Source: Symbiodinium natans
Taxonomy: Eukaryota; Sar; Dinophyceae; Suessiales; Symbiodiniaceae
DNA: 64,000 nucleotides
Direction: 5' to 3'
Assembly (NCBI GenBank): GCA_905221605.1
Contig: CAJNDS010002106.1
Span: 348,501 to 412,500 of the forward strand
Part shown: positions 11,559 through 21,939 of the stretch, one piece after another
How the letters are laid out: every line of letters starts with the position of its first letter
Numbering within the stretch: position 1 is the first letter of the stretch
Translations under genes and position numbers: made by a program
The notes under the pieces: model-generated
Database searches by the model: none
Seen by the model: only the letters and a program-made list of their open reading frames with translations
Told to the model about the DNA's origin: nothing

Positions 11559-12776
11559 GGCGCTGACAGACCCTTTTCCATTAACCCTGAAGCTTTCTAC
11601 CCCTAAACCCCGAAACCGTAATACCATAACACCCTTAAACCCTTTAAACCCTTAAACCTTAACCCTCAAAGCCTTAGACCGTTAACACCCGCAACCCTCA
11701 ATAACCCCCACAGAGCCTCTCGAGCCTCTGGCCGAGGCCATCAGTGCCAGCGAGGTTGAGGGTTTAGGGTGTGGGGTTGAGTAATAGTAACAAGAGAGAA
11801 AGATAAGGTCAGGAAATATGTGTAGGGTTCATTGTATTTAGGGGCTTTGTAATATTCTCAATAGTATGACATATAAACATGTCAAATAAATTTATGTAGT
11901 CCTAAACCGGTTATAAGTACCCATGAACCTTCAAGTAGGTATTGTGGGAATTCTTGTCCCTAAGGGTGAGAAGGGGATAGCACAGGGGTCACTAGTCACC
12001 CAAAAGGCTTCTATGTGGTACTTTTGGCGGGCAGCACACTGCAATCTCGAAAACTAACCCAAACAGGATCTACAATGGAGCCTTCACGAAGGCTACGAAT
12101 TTCTCGGGATTGGCTGTACATGTCTTGGGTTTAGGGTCTTACGGGGGTTAGGGTTGCGGGGTTGGGGAGGGGGGGGGGGGGGGGGACCTTTTAGACCCTC
12201 CACCCTTCCACCTGTTTTGAATTCGGACTTGGTGACTGCCAGCAATCTCTCTCGCCCTTCCACCCCTGAACCTTATAGGGTTTATGGTTTATAACACCCA
12301 ATCCCCTAAACCCTAAACCCCGAAACCCTAAACCCCAAACCCGAAAGCATTCCAGGGCCAAGTCTCCCTCTCCATCTCTGGCGGAGCTTCTATGTGATCT
12401 TTGGCCTCAGTTGGTTTTCCCTCAGTTCGTTTTGGGGTCTGCGATTTAGGGTTAAGGGTTAAGGGTTTAGAGCTCTAAGGTTTAGGGGGCGTGCGTCAGA
12501 ATGTAGGTTGGCCTACTCCCAGCTGCAGTCGAAAGCCCTATAAGCCCCTTAGCCCTAAGCCCTATAGACACCTAAACCCTAGAATCCCTAAACCCGAGCT
12601 TTAACCAAAGGCTCCTATGTAGTACTTTTTGGGGGTAGTATTCGAGCATCCCCGATAACCAACCCTAAAAGAACCAGAAGGTTGCCTCATAAGACGCCCA
12701 GAGCTGCACCAGTTGCAACCATGAACCCAAAACCCAAAACCCAAAACCCTAAACCCTAAACCCCTAGAAGCCCAAC

Positions 12777-12866
12777 ATAGAGGCGGGGCCTCCGGTTTAT
12801 GATGTAGTTTAAGGCTGCTCGGGCCGAATCTACTCCCAACATGGCCCATACATTGCCATGGCGGAT
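12777..12866 (-). CDS. Exon-like piece resembling RNA polymerase largest subunit
   Basis: Thirty codons in phase 0 between acceptor TTTTGCAAAG and donor GTTGGG. The stretch NVWAMLGVDSARAAL recalls the conserved LGIEAAR-type segment near the C-terminal end of largest subunits of eukaryotic RNA polymerases (I and III especially). What is seen is the short motif and its spacing from an N residue; the family assignment is inference. No neighbouring exon continues the family recognisably. Confidence 0.3.
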
Positions 12867-13265
12867 CTTTGCAAAAGGTCCCCAAACCCAACAGTCCAAT
12901 CTTAGGGTCCAAAGTCCATTCCCCAAGAGCCCAAACACCTAAACCCGAAACCGCATGAAATGGAGTGGGGCCTCCGTTTATGGTTTATGCTTTAGGGCTA
13001 ATCGAATTTAGTGTAATTTTGGGTACAGCGAAAAACTATATTGGAATCACCATGTTGGTTCCTTGAGCTCGACTGGTGGTCTCGACAATACCTCGCCTTC
13101 TCCGCCCACCTCCCCCCCCCCCCCCCCCTGCCAGAAAGAACCCAAAGCAACTCGGTTGAGGGGTTATACGGCTTATAGAGTTTAATTATAGGGTTTTTAG
13201 GGTTTATAGAGTTTAACTCTAGGCCTTAATGGGTTTATAGAGTTTAACTATCGGCTTTCGCGCAC

Positions 13266-13359
13266 GGTCTTTGCGTTGCGACGCCAAAGTGTGACAAGGA
13301 TCTGCCAGAAAACCCGAACCATGCAGCAGAACCAACAACTTTTGCTTTGGAAGCCTAAG
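13266..13359 (-). CDS. Probable internal exon, unknown protein
   Basis: Acceptor CAATTTGTCACCAG and donor GTGCGCG bound 31 codons. The frame contains KQKLLVLLHGSGFLADPC, a hydrophobic strand followed by a glycine turn, then a basic tail. No family can be assigned from this length. Confidence 0.45.
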
Positions 13360-13729
13360 CTGGTGACAAATTGTAAAGCCCTACCTTAAGATTCCAAAAC
13401 CTACTTAAAAATACTAGGTTACCTAAGAATCCCACATCACATGTTCATTACTTTTATCACAAGAATCTACACAAACAGAGGTTTGGGGTTCTCAAGGGTT
13501 TTTGTACTAAGAACCTACCAAACAAATAGGTTCGGGGGTTCGGAAGGTCTACAGTCGAACCCTGCACACCTCACGGATGATTGCATATCCCCCTTAGAAC
13601 CTTAATAAAAACAGTAGGTTTAATATCTTCTTGGGTGTTATATAAACAATATATGTGTATATATATATATATGTATGTGTATATATATATATATATATAA
13701 TATTCCCAAGGGGGATATAGGATTGGTAC

Positions 13730-13803
13730 CCCCGAATCCGAACATGCAACCTCCTCCATGTCCTTCTTTTCCATCTCCTCCTGGCATGCTTGCACCCGAA
13801 ACA
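13730..13803 (-). CDS. Probable exon, charged helix
   Basis: Acceptor AGTTTTTAG and donor GTACC bound a frame reading FRVQACQEEMEKKDMEEV. Just downstream on the minus strand lies an AT dinucleotide repeat (about 13650-13700). Confidence 0.4.
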
Positions 13804-13869
13804 CTAAAAACTGAACCCTGAACCCTGAACCCTAAACCCTAAACCCAATGAGGTTGAAGGGAACCTCAC

Positions 13870-13903
13870 CCTCAAGCCTCGTGGAACCTAGACGAGTTGT
13901 GAC
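13870..13903 (-). CDS. Small exon, unknown protein
   Basis: Acceptor ATGCCTACCAG and donor GTGAGG bound VTTRLGSTRLE. The splice sites are good, but the piece is short. Confidence 0.3.
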
Positions 13904-14128
13904 CTGGTAGGCATGCTGCTCTCACAGGGCTGAGGCCAGTGACCATATGAGCCCTGATCCCTAAGCAGCTACAAGCACCTACCCTGAACTCCAAACACCA
14001 TGGCCACTGAACCCTAGAAATATTCAGCATACCCTTAAGGGGTATTGGTAGGTTAAGGGGTATGGGTTTGGGGTATGTTGCATGATTTTTTGATAAACGC
14101 TAAGTCCTAAACCCGGAACTGAACCACG

Positions 14129-14290
14129 CCTACTTCTGAGGGCGGTGCGCGAGCGAAACAGGAGAGGCTCACAAGCACTCCTACTTCTGAGGGCGTTGCG
14201 TGAGCAAAATGCAAACAGGAGAGGCTCACGAGCACTCCTACTTCTGAGGGCGGTGCGCGAGCAAAATTGCAACAGGATAGTCAGAAAAGT
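14129..14290. repeat. 51-57 bp tandem repeat, three copies
   Basis: Units begin CCTACTTCTGAGGGCG at 14129, 14180 and 14237 and contain AACAGGAGAGGCTCAC. They lie in the 3' tail of the retrotransposon remnant. Confidence 0.85.
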
Positions 14291-14409
14291 ATTCTGCACA
14301 TGAGTGGGGCAGAGAGCGCAGCCGGACCTGCAAACCTGTCCCAATGTCGATTCCCCCCTGGGCAGATGTCAGAACATCCAGGCGCGACCCGAGAGCGAAC
14401 AGCGACACG

Positions 14410-15411
14410 TCACGGCTGGTCTAGTGCTGCAGTGGCGGCAGCCGGGTCCCAACCTGCCCTGCGCACCACCGCACGCGCGTTCTCGCGCTGCAGTGTGATG
14501 CTCAAGGCCTGCAACAGTTTGACCTTCTCGGCCGCTGCAGTTTCGCCCGTGCGGGTGGCCAAGGCTTCCGCCAATGTCTCCCACGTCTGCATGGCAGCCG
14601 GGCCCCATCCCCCCCCGCAGGCCTCGGCAATAAGCGGCACAAACTGCAGGCCGACTGCGGCGCAAGCTTCCTGGGTTCGCTGGTAAACCCGTTTTCGGGT
14701 CTCATACTCCTCTGTGGCCCGCGAGCCTGAAGCAGCCGAAGCGGACACAAAGCCTTGTCGCAAGCCCGATGTGACCGCAAAGTCAAATGCCGCCGGGCCG
14801 TGTACCCCCCAGCTGGGCACCCAGACGTCAGCTGGCCTACGTCCCCCTTGCCCCACCACTCCGGCTACCCCATCATCATCCGGGCGCTGGGGAAGCAGGT
14901 TAGGCTTCTCCACCTCTGGGCTAAGCCCGGCACTCTGTGCCCTTGCCGCAAGCACTGATCGCAAGCGATTGTGGCGCTTGACGCGGTCTCCTCCGCACGG
15001 ACACAGCCGGGCATGGTCGCCGTGGCTGTCCGCCACGCCATCGCACAGTGGGCAGTCCATGTCAGTGGCCGCCACCGGCAAGCGAAGGCGAAGCTGCACC
15101 ATGACGCGGAATAGAGGCGCCGCCACGTGCAAGCCAAGCGCTTCGCAAGGCGGGGCGTGGAGCCAGGCGCCCGCACCGGGCTGCTGCAGGAGCTGAAGGT
15201 GAGCCCTGAAAGCTTCGCGGCCGGCAGCCGGAAGGCTCAGCTGAGCGAACGTTGCCTTGTCAAGCGCCTTGGACAGCTGCTGCTGTCGGAGGTGGGTTGG
15301 CACTGGAAAAGGCACACGGTCGGCAGCCGAGACTTCCTGGTTGAAAGCCGCGATCGTGGTTTGCAGCTCCGGAACCCCATAATCTAGGAAGCTCCCCCAA
15401 AACCCCCTTGA
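14410..15411 (-). CDS. Retrotransposon ORF, C-terminal fragment
   Basis: The frame is open from 15411 to the stop at 14410. Two thirds of the way down is a zinc-binding pattern, CPLC followed by DSHGDHARLC. After it come RPADVWVPS and, about ten residues later, FDFAVTS. A CCHC-type finger followed by an R/K-P-(A)D ... D/E pattern is what the restriction-like endonuclease of R2-type non-LTR elements looks like, so this may be that domain. The assignment rests on motif spacing only. No start codon is meaningful because the 5' part is missing. Similar C-terminal regions are common in algal LINE-type ORFs. Confidence 0.55.
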   Translation of the reverse strand, partial: SRGFWGSFLDYGVPELQTTIAAFNQEVSAADRVPFPVPTHLRQQQLSKALDKATFAQLSLPAAGREAFRAHLQLLQQPGAGAWLHAPPCEALGLHVAAPLFRVMVQLRLRLPVAATDMDCPLCDGVADSHGDHARLCPCGGDRVKRHNRLRSVLAARAQSAGLSPEVEKPNLLPQRPDDDGVAGVVGQGGRRPADVWVPSWGVHGPAAFDFAVTSGLRQGFVSASAASGSRATEEYETRKRVYQRTQEACAAVGLQFVPLIAEACGGGWGPAAMQTWETLAEALATRTGETAAAEKVKLLQALSITLQRENARAVVRRAGWDPAAATAALDQP

Positions 15412-15959
15412 TCATACCGGGAAGAATTCTTAAAACCACAGGCAGGAACTCTGGAATGGGCTAGGGTTTTAGGGTTCAGGGTTTAGGAAGAATATTTAGG
15501 ATCCCCCGTGACAACTTAGGAGATATCTTTCTTGGCTTGAGGGCTACTGGAGACACTACACACTCTAAACCCAAAGCCCTAAACCAAACCCTAAACCCTC
15601 AGACCCTCAACCCTAGGCTTGCCCTAAGCTTGGAGTCCGTGGGGTCTAGGGTTTAGGGTTTAGGGTTAGTGATAAACTTCAGCCCTTTCCCGACATTCCG
15701 ACGATGATCCCGAATCAGGTAGATGGACCATAAGCCCTAAACCCTGAAACCTAATGCCTAAGCGCAAGCCCGGTATCCTATGCCACTAGTAGGGATATGG
15801 ACCCGAAACCAACAAACCCAGAAGCCGTGTTCCCAGTGGGCTGAAGTCCCTAAACCCTAAACCCTAAACCCGAAACTCTGAATCCTAAACCCTAAACCCA
15901 AACCCTAAACCCTAAACCCAAAACCCAACACAAACCCAACCCCGTAGTCCCCAGGCTAC

Positions 15960-16017
15960 GGCGCAGCTTCGTCCTTCTTGAGACGTTCGGCCGCCGCGAG
16001 GAGCGCGGCCTGGAGAC
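15960..16017 (-). CDS. Probable internal exon, helix-forming
   Basis: Acceptor TTCCAGCGCAG and donor GTAGCC bound LQAALLAAAERLKKDEAA. Every boundary is canonical, and the composition is strongly coding-like (GC-rich third positions). Function unknown. Confidence 0.45.
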
Positions 16018-16355
16018 CTGCGCTGGAATCTAGGATTTAGGGTCTAGGGTTCAGGGGTTTTGGGGGTTAAGAGGTTTAGGATTTGGGGTTCAGGGTTTGG
16101 GGTTCAAGGTTTGGGGGTTTAGGGTTTGGGGTTCAGGGTTTGGGGTTCAGGGTTTGGGGTTCAGGGCTCGGGTTTAGGGAATGAGGGTTCAGGGCTTGGG
16201 GTTTCTGGCATCCGGTCAGACGGATTGGTCCAACAAGCTTTAGGGTGGAACAAGGTTCTTCACTGACCTGCAGAGTACCTATTTGCGGATGAATGGAGGG
16301 CGGGGACCGGGGGGGGGGGAGGTTTAGGTTTAATAGGGCATAGCGTATAGTTTAC

Positions 16356-16443
16356 AAGGTTGGCCAAGGGGCGGCTGGACCATTTCTCCTTGTCCGTCCA
16401 GCGATCCTCTTCCAGGAAGGCTTGATGAACCTCCGGTCCATAC
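16356..16443 (-). CDS. Probable internal exon, unknown protein
   Basis: Twenty-nine codons ending at donor GTAAAC, containing EVHQAFLEEDRWTDKEKW. The acceptor assumed here (GCCGAG) is weak and the exon may start a little further upstream. Family not recognised. Confidence 0.45.
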
Positions 16444-17537
16444 CTCGGCGTCAGCAGCCAGGGTTTCGGGTTTAGGGTTTAGGGTTTAGGATTTAGGGTT
16501 TAGGGTCTGCCTGCCTGCATGTCTGCCTGTGCCACACACCCCTCAACCCTCAACCCTGGACCCTTTGTAACACCTGAACCCTAAACCCTATACTAATCCA
16601 GACCCCAAACCCCGAAATCCAACCTGGGCTTCACAACCCTGAAGCCAAAACCCACAAAATGCTTGAAGTGGACGTCTTTCAGACTAGTACGGTCCAGTAT
16701 TGTCCGGTATACCCTTCATCCTCCACCCTGGGAAAACCTGAAACCCAAAGCCCTACAACATCACAAACCTTGGCCCCTAAATCCGGATATTGAGGGTACA
16801 AGTTTCTAACACAGAACCCAGAAGGAGAAGGCACCAGGGCTTCTGAGGGTAGGGCGCTGGATTCCTGAACCCTAAACCCTAAACCCTAAGCCCGAAACCC
16901 TAAAATTTACAGTAAACCCCGTGGGATTCATCACTTTCAGGGATAAAGTTGGCAGATTCGGGCCTACAGATTCTGGTTTTCGGGTCCAGGTTCTCTTTTT
17001 GCCACCTGCCTCGCTGACCAGGGGTTTAGGGTTTAGGGTTTAGGGTTTAGGGTTTAGGGTTTAGGGTTTAGGGGGTTTGCGGTTGAGGGCTTAGGGTTTT
17101 GGATAGACATTTAGGTTGGCCGAAGTGAAGCAAGTCGAACTTGATCCTCATACTTAAACCCGTGGGAATACCAGTGTTCCCTAACCCCCACTGACACCAC
17201 CCTAAATCCGGGTTTAGGGTTTAGGGTTTAGGGTTTCGGGTTAGTGTTCGCCCTCAATCATACCACCCAAAATATCCCAAACCCTAAACTTTACAGACTG
17301 ATTGCATCGAAGGGTAGCCGGTCCCGCAAGCCCAAGCAAGAGAGACCGACTTCATGAACTTAAGTGGGCGGAAGCTCTGAATCCTACACCCTTCACCCTT
17401 GAAAACCCGAGACCCTAAACCCTTGAAAAACCAAAACCCTAGACAAACCCTTCACAATAAACCCCGAAACCCTATACACCCTTGAAAGCCCAAAACCCTA
17501 AACCCTAAACCCTTGAAAGCCCAAAAAACCCTAGAAC

Positions 17538-17633
17538 AAGCAAGGGCAGCCCAGCCGCAACCGGTTCATGTGCGTGAGCCAGTTCTCAGCGCGAGTGCGC
17601 CAGTACTGCTCCACCCCGATCACGCGGGCCAAC
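17538..17633 (-). CDS. Probable internal exon, unknown protein
   Basis: Acceptor CATGTCTTCAG is canonical. The frame reads ARVIGVEQYWRTRAENW and continues LTHMNRLRLGC, rich in W, R and L as real proteins are. The donor is either GC at 17541 or GT at 17537. Both flanks are telomere-type repeat. Confidence 0.5.
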
Positions 17634-18363
17634 CTGAAGACATGTCAGGAAGCCCTAAACCCTAAACCCTAAACCCTAAACCCTAAACCCTGAACCTTAA
17701 ACTGTACCCGAATCCCTATAACCCCTCAACCCTTAAACCCCCATAACACAACCTAGAAGGCCCCAAGCCTTAAACCGCTTAGATCCTACATCTCCCACAG
17801 GCTCTTGATCTTTGGGTTCCCCTCAACAATAAGCCCTTTTTGAACCCGGGCTCTCTCAAACAACCCCAAACCCTAAACCCTAAACCCTAAACCCTAAGCC
17901 CTAAGCCCTAAGCCCTAAACCCTAAACCCCTAAACCCTTACACATAAAACCTAAACCCAACCACGCAGGCGCCTTTGGCTCATGCGCCTGACTGACGCTC
18001 TCTAATGCTTCTAATGTAGGTTTAGGGTTTACCGTCAGAATCCAACGACTTTCTTTTCTTAGCCTCTTATCATCAAGCCCCTTTAAATTACAGGATTCTT
18101 AGGTGCAAAAAAAGCAGGCTATGGGTTCTTAAGGTAGGGTGAAGGGTTAGGGTTCAGAGTTTAATCGCCGCACTCTTTCCCAACTGCAACTAAACCCTGA
18201 ATCCCAAACCCAAAACCCAAAACCCAAAACCCAAAACCCAAAACCCAAAACCCTGAACCCTGAACCCTAAACCCTAAACCCTAAACCCTAAACCCTAAAC
18301 CCTAAACCCTAAACCCTAAACCCTAAACCCTAAACCCTAAACCCTAAACCCTAAACCCTAAAC

Positions 18364-18448
18364 CCTAGTCCCAGGAGCTTCTCCTGTAGGTAGTCCACCT
18401 CACCTTCCCAACGTGCCTCAATGGCTCCAGGGCCCGAGGGGATGGCGG
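18364..18448 (-). CDS. Probable exon between opposed telomere-type arrays
   Basis: On the minus strand CCCTAAACCCTAG serves as acceptor, then SGPGAIEARWEGEVDYLQEK, then GG/GTTTAGGG as donor. The whole unique insert between a 117-bp CCCTAAA array and a 185-bp TTTAGGG array is therefore one exon-sized open piece. Function unknown. Confidence 0.45.
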
Positions 18449-18736
18449 CTAGGGTTTAGGGTTTAGGGTTTAGGGTTTAGGGTTTAGGGTTTAGGGTTTA
18501 GGGTTTAGGGTTTAGGGTTTAGGGTTTAGGGTTTAGGGTTTAGGGTTTAGGGTTTAGGGTTTAGGGTTTAGGGTTTAGGGTTTAGGGTTTAGGGCTTAGG
18601 GTTTAGGGTTTAGGGTTTAGGGTTTAGGGTTTAGGCTTCCCAACACACGACCCTCCCCCTGCAGGGACTAATCAGCCCGAAAATTGTGGTCATGTAGCCC
18701 GTGCTTCGCAAACTACTCCGGCCGATGGGCCATTAA

Positions 18737-18943
18737 CTAAACGCTGACAGACAGGACTTGTCGGGTTTGTTGTGGAGGTTTTTGTCTCTTGGAAACTAAT
18801 GAGCTTCTCAAAGGAACCTCTGAGAGACATGCAACGACTGAAACATGCCCAGACGACACCAAGCTGCTTGCTGCTGCGCTCGCGATTCGATCCGCTGCAT
18901 CGTCTTGATTCCATTCTTCTCCTAGTCTCGTACAGCTCAGACA
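18737..18943 (-). CDS. Probable C-terminal exon, unknown protein
   Basis: Acceptor TTAAGATTTGCAG is followed by 68 open codons and TAG. The frame contains GEEWNQDDAADRIASAAASS and VVACLSEVPLR, and the 3' end is polar. It is one of the longest exon-like pieces in the repeat-rich part. No family is recognised. Confidence 0.45.
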   Translation of the reverse strand, partial: CLSCTRLGEEWNQDDAADRIASAAASSLVSSGHVSVVACLSEVPLRSSLVSKRQKPPQQTRQVLSVSV

Positions 18944-19110
18944 CTGCAAATCTTAAAGTGCCAACATGGCTACGGGTCTAGGGTTTAGGAATTTTGATTT
19001 GCCACCCGCCAGGCATTTGCTTGAAACTACCCTAAACCCTAAACCCTAAACTCTGCCATCCTAAGCACAATCTGGTTTAGGATGCTCGCCGAGTTGCCTG
19101 GGCCCTTAAT

Positions 19111-19149
<39 letters not shown>

Positions 19150-19478
19150 GTGGAGGGTGTGCATAAGGTTGCTGAAGGTCCGATCGGTCAGTCAGATTCA
19201 GTTACCTCAACCCTAAATCCTAAACCCTAAACCCCCAAGCCCCCCAAGCCACGGAAGGGCCTGACAAGGCTCAGACTACCCCTAAGCCCTGATTAAGCCC
19301 TAAACTCTAAACCCTATAAACCCTATAAACCCTAAAAACCCTATAAACCCGATAAACCCTATAAACCCGATACACCCTATAAACCCTATGAACCCTATAA
19401 ACCCTATAAACCCTATAAATCCTGAAAACCCTAAAAACCCCTAAACTTAAACCCTAACCCCACCCCTAAACCCTAAAC

Positions 19479-19581
19479 CCTATCGCAAGCCACTGCTTCG
19501 ACCGAAATCGGGATTCGGGACGACCATTGCTGCCCTGCAACGAGGGTCATCTTCAGCACCTTGTTCAGGTCGTCCCCTCGG
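19479..19581 (-). CDS. Probable exon with telomere-repeat donor
   Basis: The frame reads GDDLNKVLKMTLVAGQQW and then IPISVEAVACDR, and ends exactly at GTTTAGGG. The acceptor TGCCATAG leaves it in phase 2. The neighbouring upstream exon (19675-19754) ends in phase 0, so the two do not join without a shift and may not be adjacent exons of one gene. Confidence 0.45.
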
Positions 19582-19674
19582 CTATGGCAGCTGGGGCCCT
19601 AAACCCTAAACCCTAAACCCCAAACCCTAAACCCTAGACCCCAAACCCTAAACCCTAAACCCGAAACCCTAAAC

Positions 19675-19754
19675 CCATCGCCGCGCCACTTCCCGCAGCT
19701 GTTTTTGCTTGGTAACCCGTAGCAACTTCCCTCGCTTTTCGGCTTCAAGGTTCT
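19675..19754 (-). CDS. Probable exon with telomere-repeat donor
   Basis: Acceptor AATACTTTATAAG, then NLEAEKRGKLLRVTKQKQLR and REVARRW, then GTTTAGGG. Highly basic and helix-like. The donor is the first base pairs of a CCCTAAA array (minus-strand sense TTTAGGG). Confidence 0.45.
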
Positions 19755-19818
19755 CTTATAAAGTATTAGGTTCTAAACCCTAAGCCCTAAATCCTAAACC
19801 CTAAACCCCAACCCCAAA

Positions 19819-19932
19819 CCTAAGGGTCCATGTACCTAAATCGGGCATACTTGGACCCCAAAGTCCCAAAAAAAGGAGGTACTGAAAGGCCCGAGTACTC
19901 CCTATTTAGGTACATGGGCCTTTAGGGAAAGA
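19819..19932. mobile_element. MITE-like element, family D
   Basis: TAAGGGTCCATGTACCTAAAT ... TACTCCCTATTTAGGTACATG then GGCCTTTAG: inverted ends over about 30 bp. Confidence 0.75.
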
Positions 19933-20114
19933 GGGTGCCCTGACCATAATCTGGTTACAGGGCTACCAAGATAGTTTACAGTGCATGTTTTGGATGGTAG
20001 GGTTGATGTTTAGAATTTGTAGGTGGTTTAGGGTTTAGGGTTTAGGGTTTAGGGTTTAGGTTTAGGGTTTAGGGTTTACGATACTCAGCGGCCCCCACAT
20101 CCTGTGTTCCCTGC

Positions 20115-20199
20115 CTGAAGGCTCCAACGTAGTTCCTTTTTTGGGCCTATTCTAGTATACTATACACAAAAAAAACGTACAACATGGGAGCCTTTGACC
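20115..20199. mobile_element. MITE-like element, family B
   Basis: GAAGGCTCCAACGTAGTTCC ... AACATGGGAGCCTTTGA, inverted ends of about 20 bp. Confidence 0.7.
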
Positions 20200-20428
20200 C
20201 CTCAACCACAAAAACCCAAAACCCTGTTTGTCTCCTGTCCTTCTCTTCGTTCTCTCGGGACTCGGAGCATCTACCCCACAAGCGTCTAACCCATAATATA
20301 ATAAGGCGATGTGTAAGGTATATGCGGACTCATCTAAAATCAACGCGTTTTGTCCTTTTTGGGTAGTTGTCCTGTTTCTACGGCTCCGTTAATCTGTTGG
20401 GAACCGCCAAAAAGACCCTGATTTACAG

Positions 20429-20591
20429 GGGGGTCCCACATGGACGATACAACCCCTGTTCGGGCACACTGCTGCCAGGGGAGCGTTTGGAATCCCGCAA
20501 GTTCTCGGTGATGGCCTGGGTGCGCGTTGCCTCCAGCAAAGACCTGGCGGAAGCATTTGCCGCATCTACTGGCCGAGAGAGCCTTCTTTGA
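20429..20591 (+). CDS. Probable C-terminal exon, unknown protein
   Basis: Acceptor CTGATTTACAG is followed by 53 open codons and TGA. The frame contains HGRYNPCSGTLLPGERLESR and SVMAWVRVASSKDLAEAF. The upstream 65 bases are open too and may belong to the exon. Family not recognised. Confidence 0.4.
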
Positions 20592-20762
20592 GGGGATGTC
20601 CCCAGTTCCTGCCCGCGAAACCTTCAACACGTGCCTGGTCCCAAATCCCTCATAGCCTGCAATACTCCCTTTTAACTAACGCTTTGTCCCTCAACCCTAC
20701 ATCCCTAAACCCTAAACCCTAAACCCCAAACCCTAAACCCTAAACCCTAAACCCTGAACTAC

Positions 20763-20846
20763 TGCTTCAAGCCTCTTCTGGTGCCCGGTGGGTACAGGTC
20801 CGGGCGAAGGATGCGAATTCTCGATGGCCCCCCACAGTTGTTCCAT
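20763..20846 (-). CDS. Possible exon beginning with ATG
   Basis: The frame starts MEQLWGAIENSHPSPG immediately after CCCTAAACCCG and ends at donor GTAGTTC. No acceptor AG is visible, so this could be a first coding exon or a fragment. Confidence 0.3.
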
Positions 20847-21357
20847 CGGGTTTAGGGTTTAGGGTTTTCCAGATGGGTAGTTTCCTAAATTAGGGTCCCT
20901 TTTTGGGCACCCATTATAAGGCGGCACCCTTTAAAGAAGGGATCCCAAAAAGGGACCCCAATTTAGAGAACTACACATATCCAAACCTACAGCAAACTCC
21001 AGAAAGTTAATGGTTGAAGGATGACCAGAGCTGGGATTCCCTTTAGTTTACCTTTTGGGGGATAGGGATGTTCCAACTTGTCGGAGCTTACTGTAAGATG
21101 CCCCTTAAGACCCTCTGAAAAAGATTCCTGGATATGCTCTCGTGCACCCAATGAGGGAACAGACGAAATATCCCAAGGGCCTACCTAGAAACTAACCTTC
21201 ACAGCTTCTGCCCTCGTCCCCTAAACCCTAAACCATAAACCCTAAACCCTAAACCTTAAACCCTCTTCCCTGTGCCTCTAGTTCCCAGGGTTCCCTTACT
21301 ACCCCCCTATAGTACCCCCACCCAGATTCCCCCCTTAAATAACCTTCGTTGGGCTGA

Positions 21358-21450
21358 CCCAAAGTCTCCAATGTAGTTCCTTTTTTGGCATAGTTATAGT
21401 GGATTCTAGTATGCTACCCCCAAAACGGTACTCCATAGGAGCCTTTGGGT
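21358..21450. mobile_element. MITE-like element, family B
   Basis: CCCAAAGTCTCCAATGTAGT ... TACTCCATAGGAGCCTTTGGGT; the centre has GATTCTAGTATGCTACCCC, shared with other copies. Confidence 0.8.
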
Positions 21451-21939
21451 AGTAGCCATCCCTAAATCGCCTTGTTACCGAAGAATCCCGCCCAAGGTTC
21501 TACAAAAGCAGCCTACAAACAAGTAGGTTTTGGGCTCTTAAGCTGGGGTAGAGGAGAGTTGGTGCTTTTCGGGCTTGTGTTCTTGGAGCTGTGGGGGGGG
21601 GTGAAGGTCAAGACGATTTTCTATTTCAGCAGGCTTTTCAAAGACTGTAAGCCCTACACTGTAAACCCTAAACCCTTTTATCCCACAACTCTAAACCCTC
21701 ATGACGCCCGAAAACCTAATGCCTTTTTTACCCCTAAACCCCAAACCCTTCTCTTCCTAAACCCTAAACCGGCATGAGACTATCTGGCCGAGGTTTTGCG
21801 GCAGAACAAAAACTAGTAACCCTAAACCCTAAACCCTAAACCCTAAGCCCTAAACCTTAAGCCCTAAACCCTCCAGGTAAACCCTTTTTGGGCACCGGGC
21901 TTCTCAAACGAAGCCCTTAGGCGCCTGCTAAACCAACCC

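Larger units (their letters stand above)
1..14100. repeat. Telomere-type repeat landscape, left part
   Basis: Blocks of TTTAGGG or CCCTAAA recur every few hundred bases in both orientations, for example 1-134, 1658-1766, 4030-4122, 8093-8164, 8275-8346, 8838-9035 and 9763-9818. Variants with one changed base (TTCAGGG, CCCTGAA, TTTGGGG) are common. Poly-G or poly-C tracts lie at 165-180, 6421-6434, 7521-7536, 9277-9293, 9652-9669, 10918-10937, 12170-12185 and 13110-13127. The + strand begins with the G-rich motif, so this is not a left chromosome end in the usual orientation. Between the blocks lie short inverted-repeat elements and exon-like pieces, listed separately. I see nothing else I can name. 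Confidence 0.95.
14020..15411 (-). mobile_element. 5'-truncated non-LTR retrotransposon remnant
   Basis: Minus-strand order is the C-terminal part of a retrotransposon ORF (15411-14410) followed by a 3' tail. The tail holds three tandem copies of a 51-57 bp unit starting near 14129, 14180 and 14237 (CCTACTTCTGAGGGCG...). Reverse transcriptase motifs are absent, so the copy is 5'-truncated as many LINE copies are. The limits are approximate. Confidence 0.6.

Noticed and set aside
11270-11655. Several overlapping open frames rich in S/L or R/E
   Set aside because: They translate the CT microsatellite.
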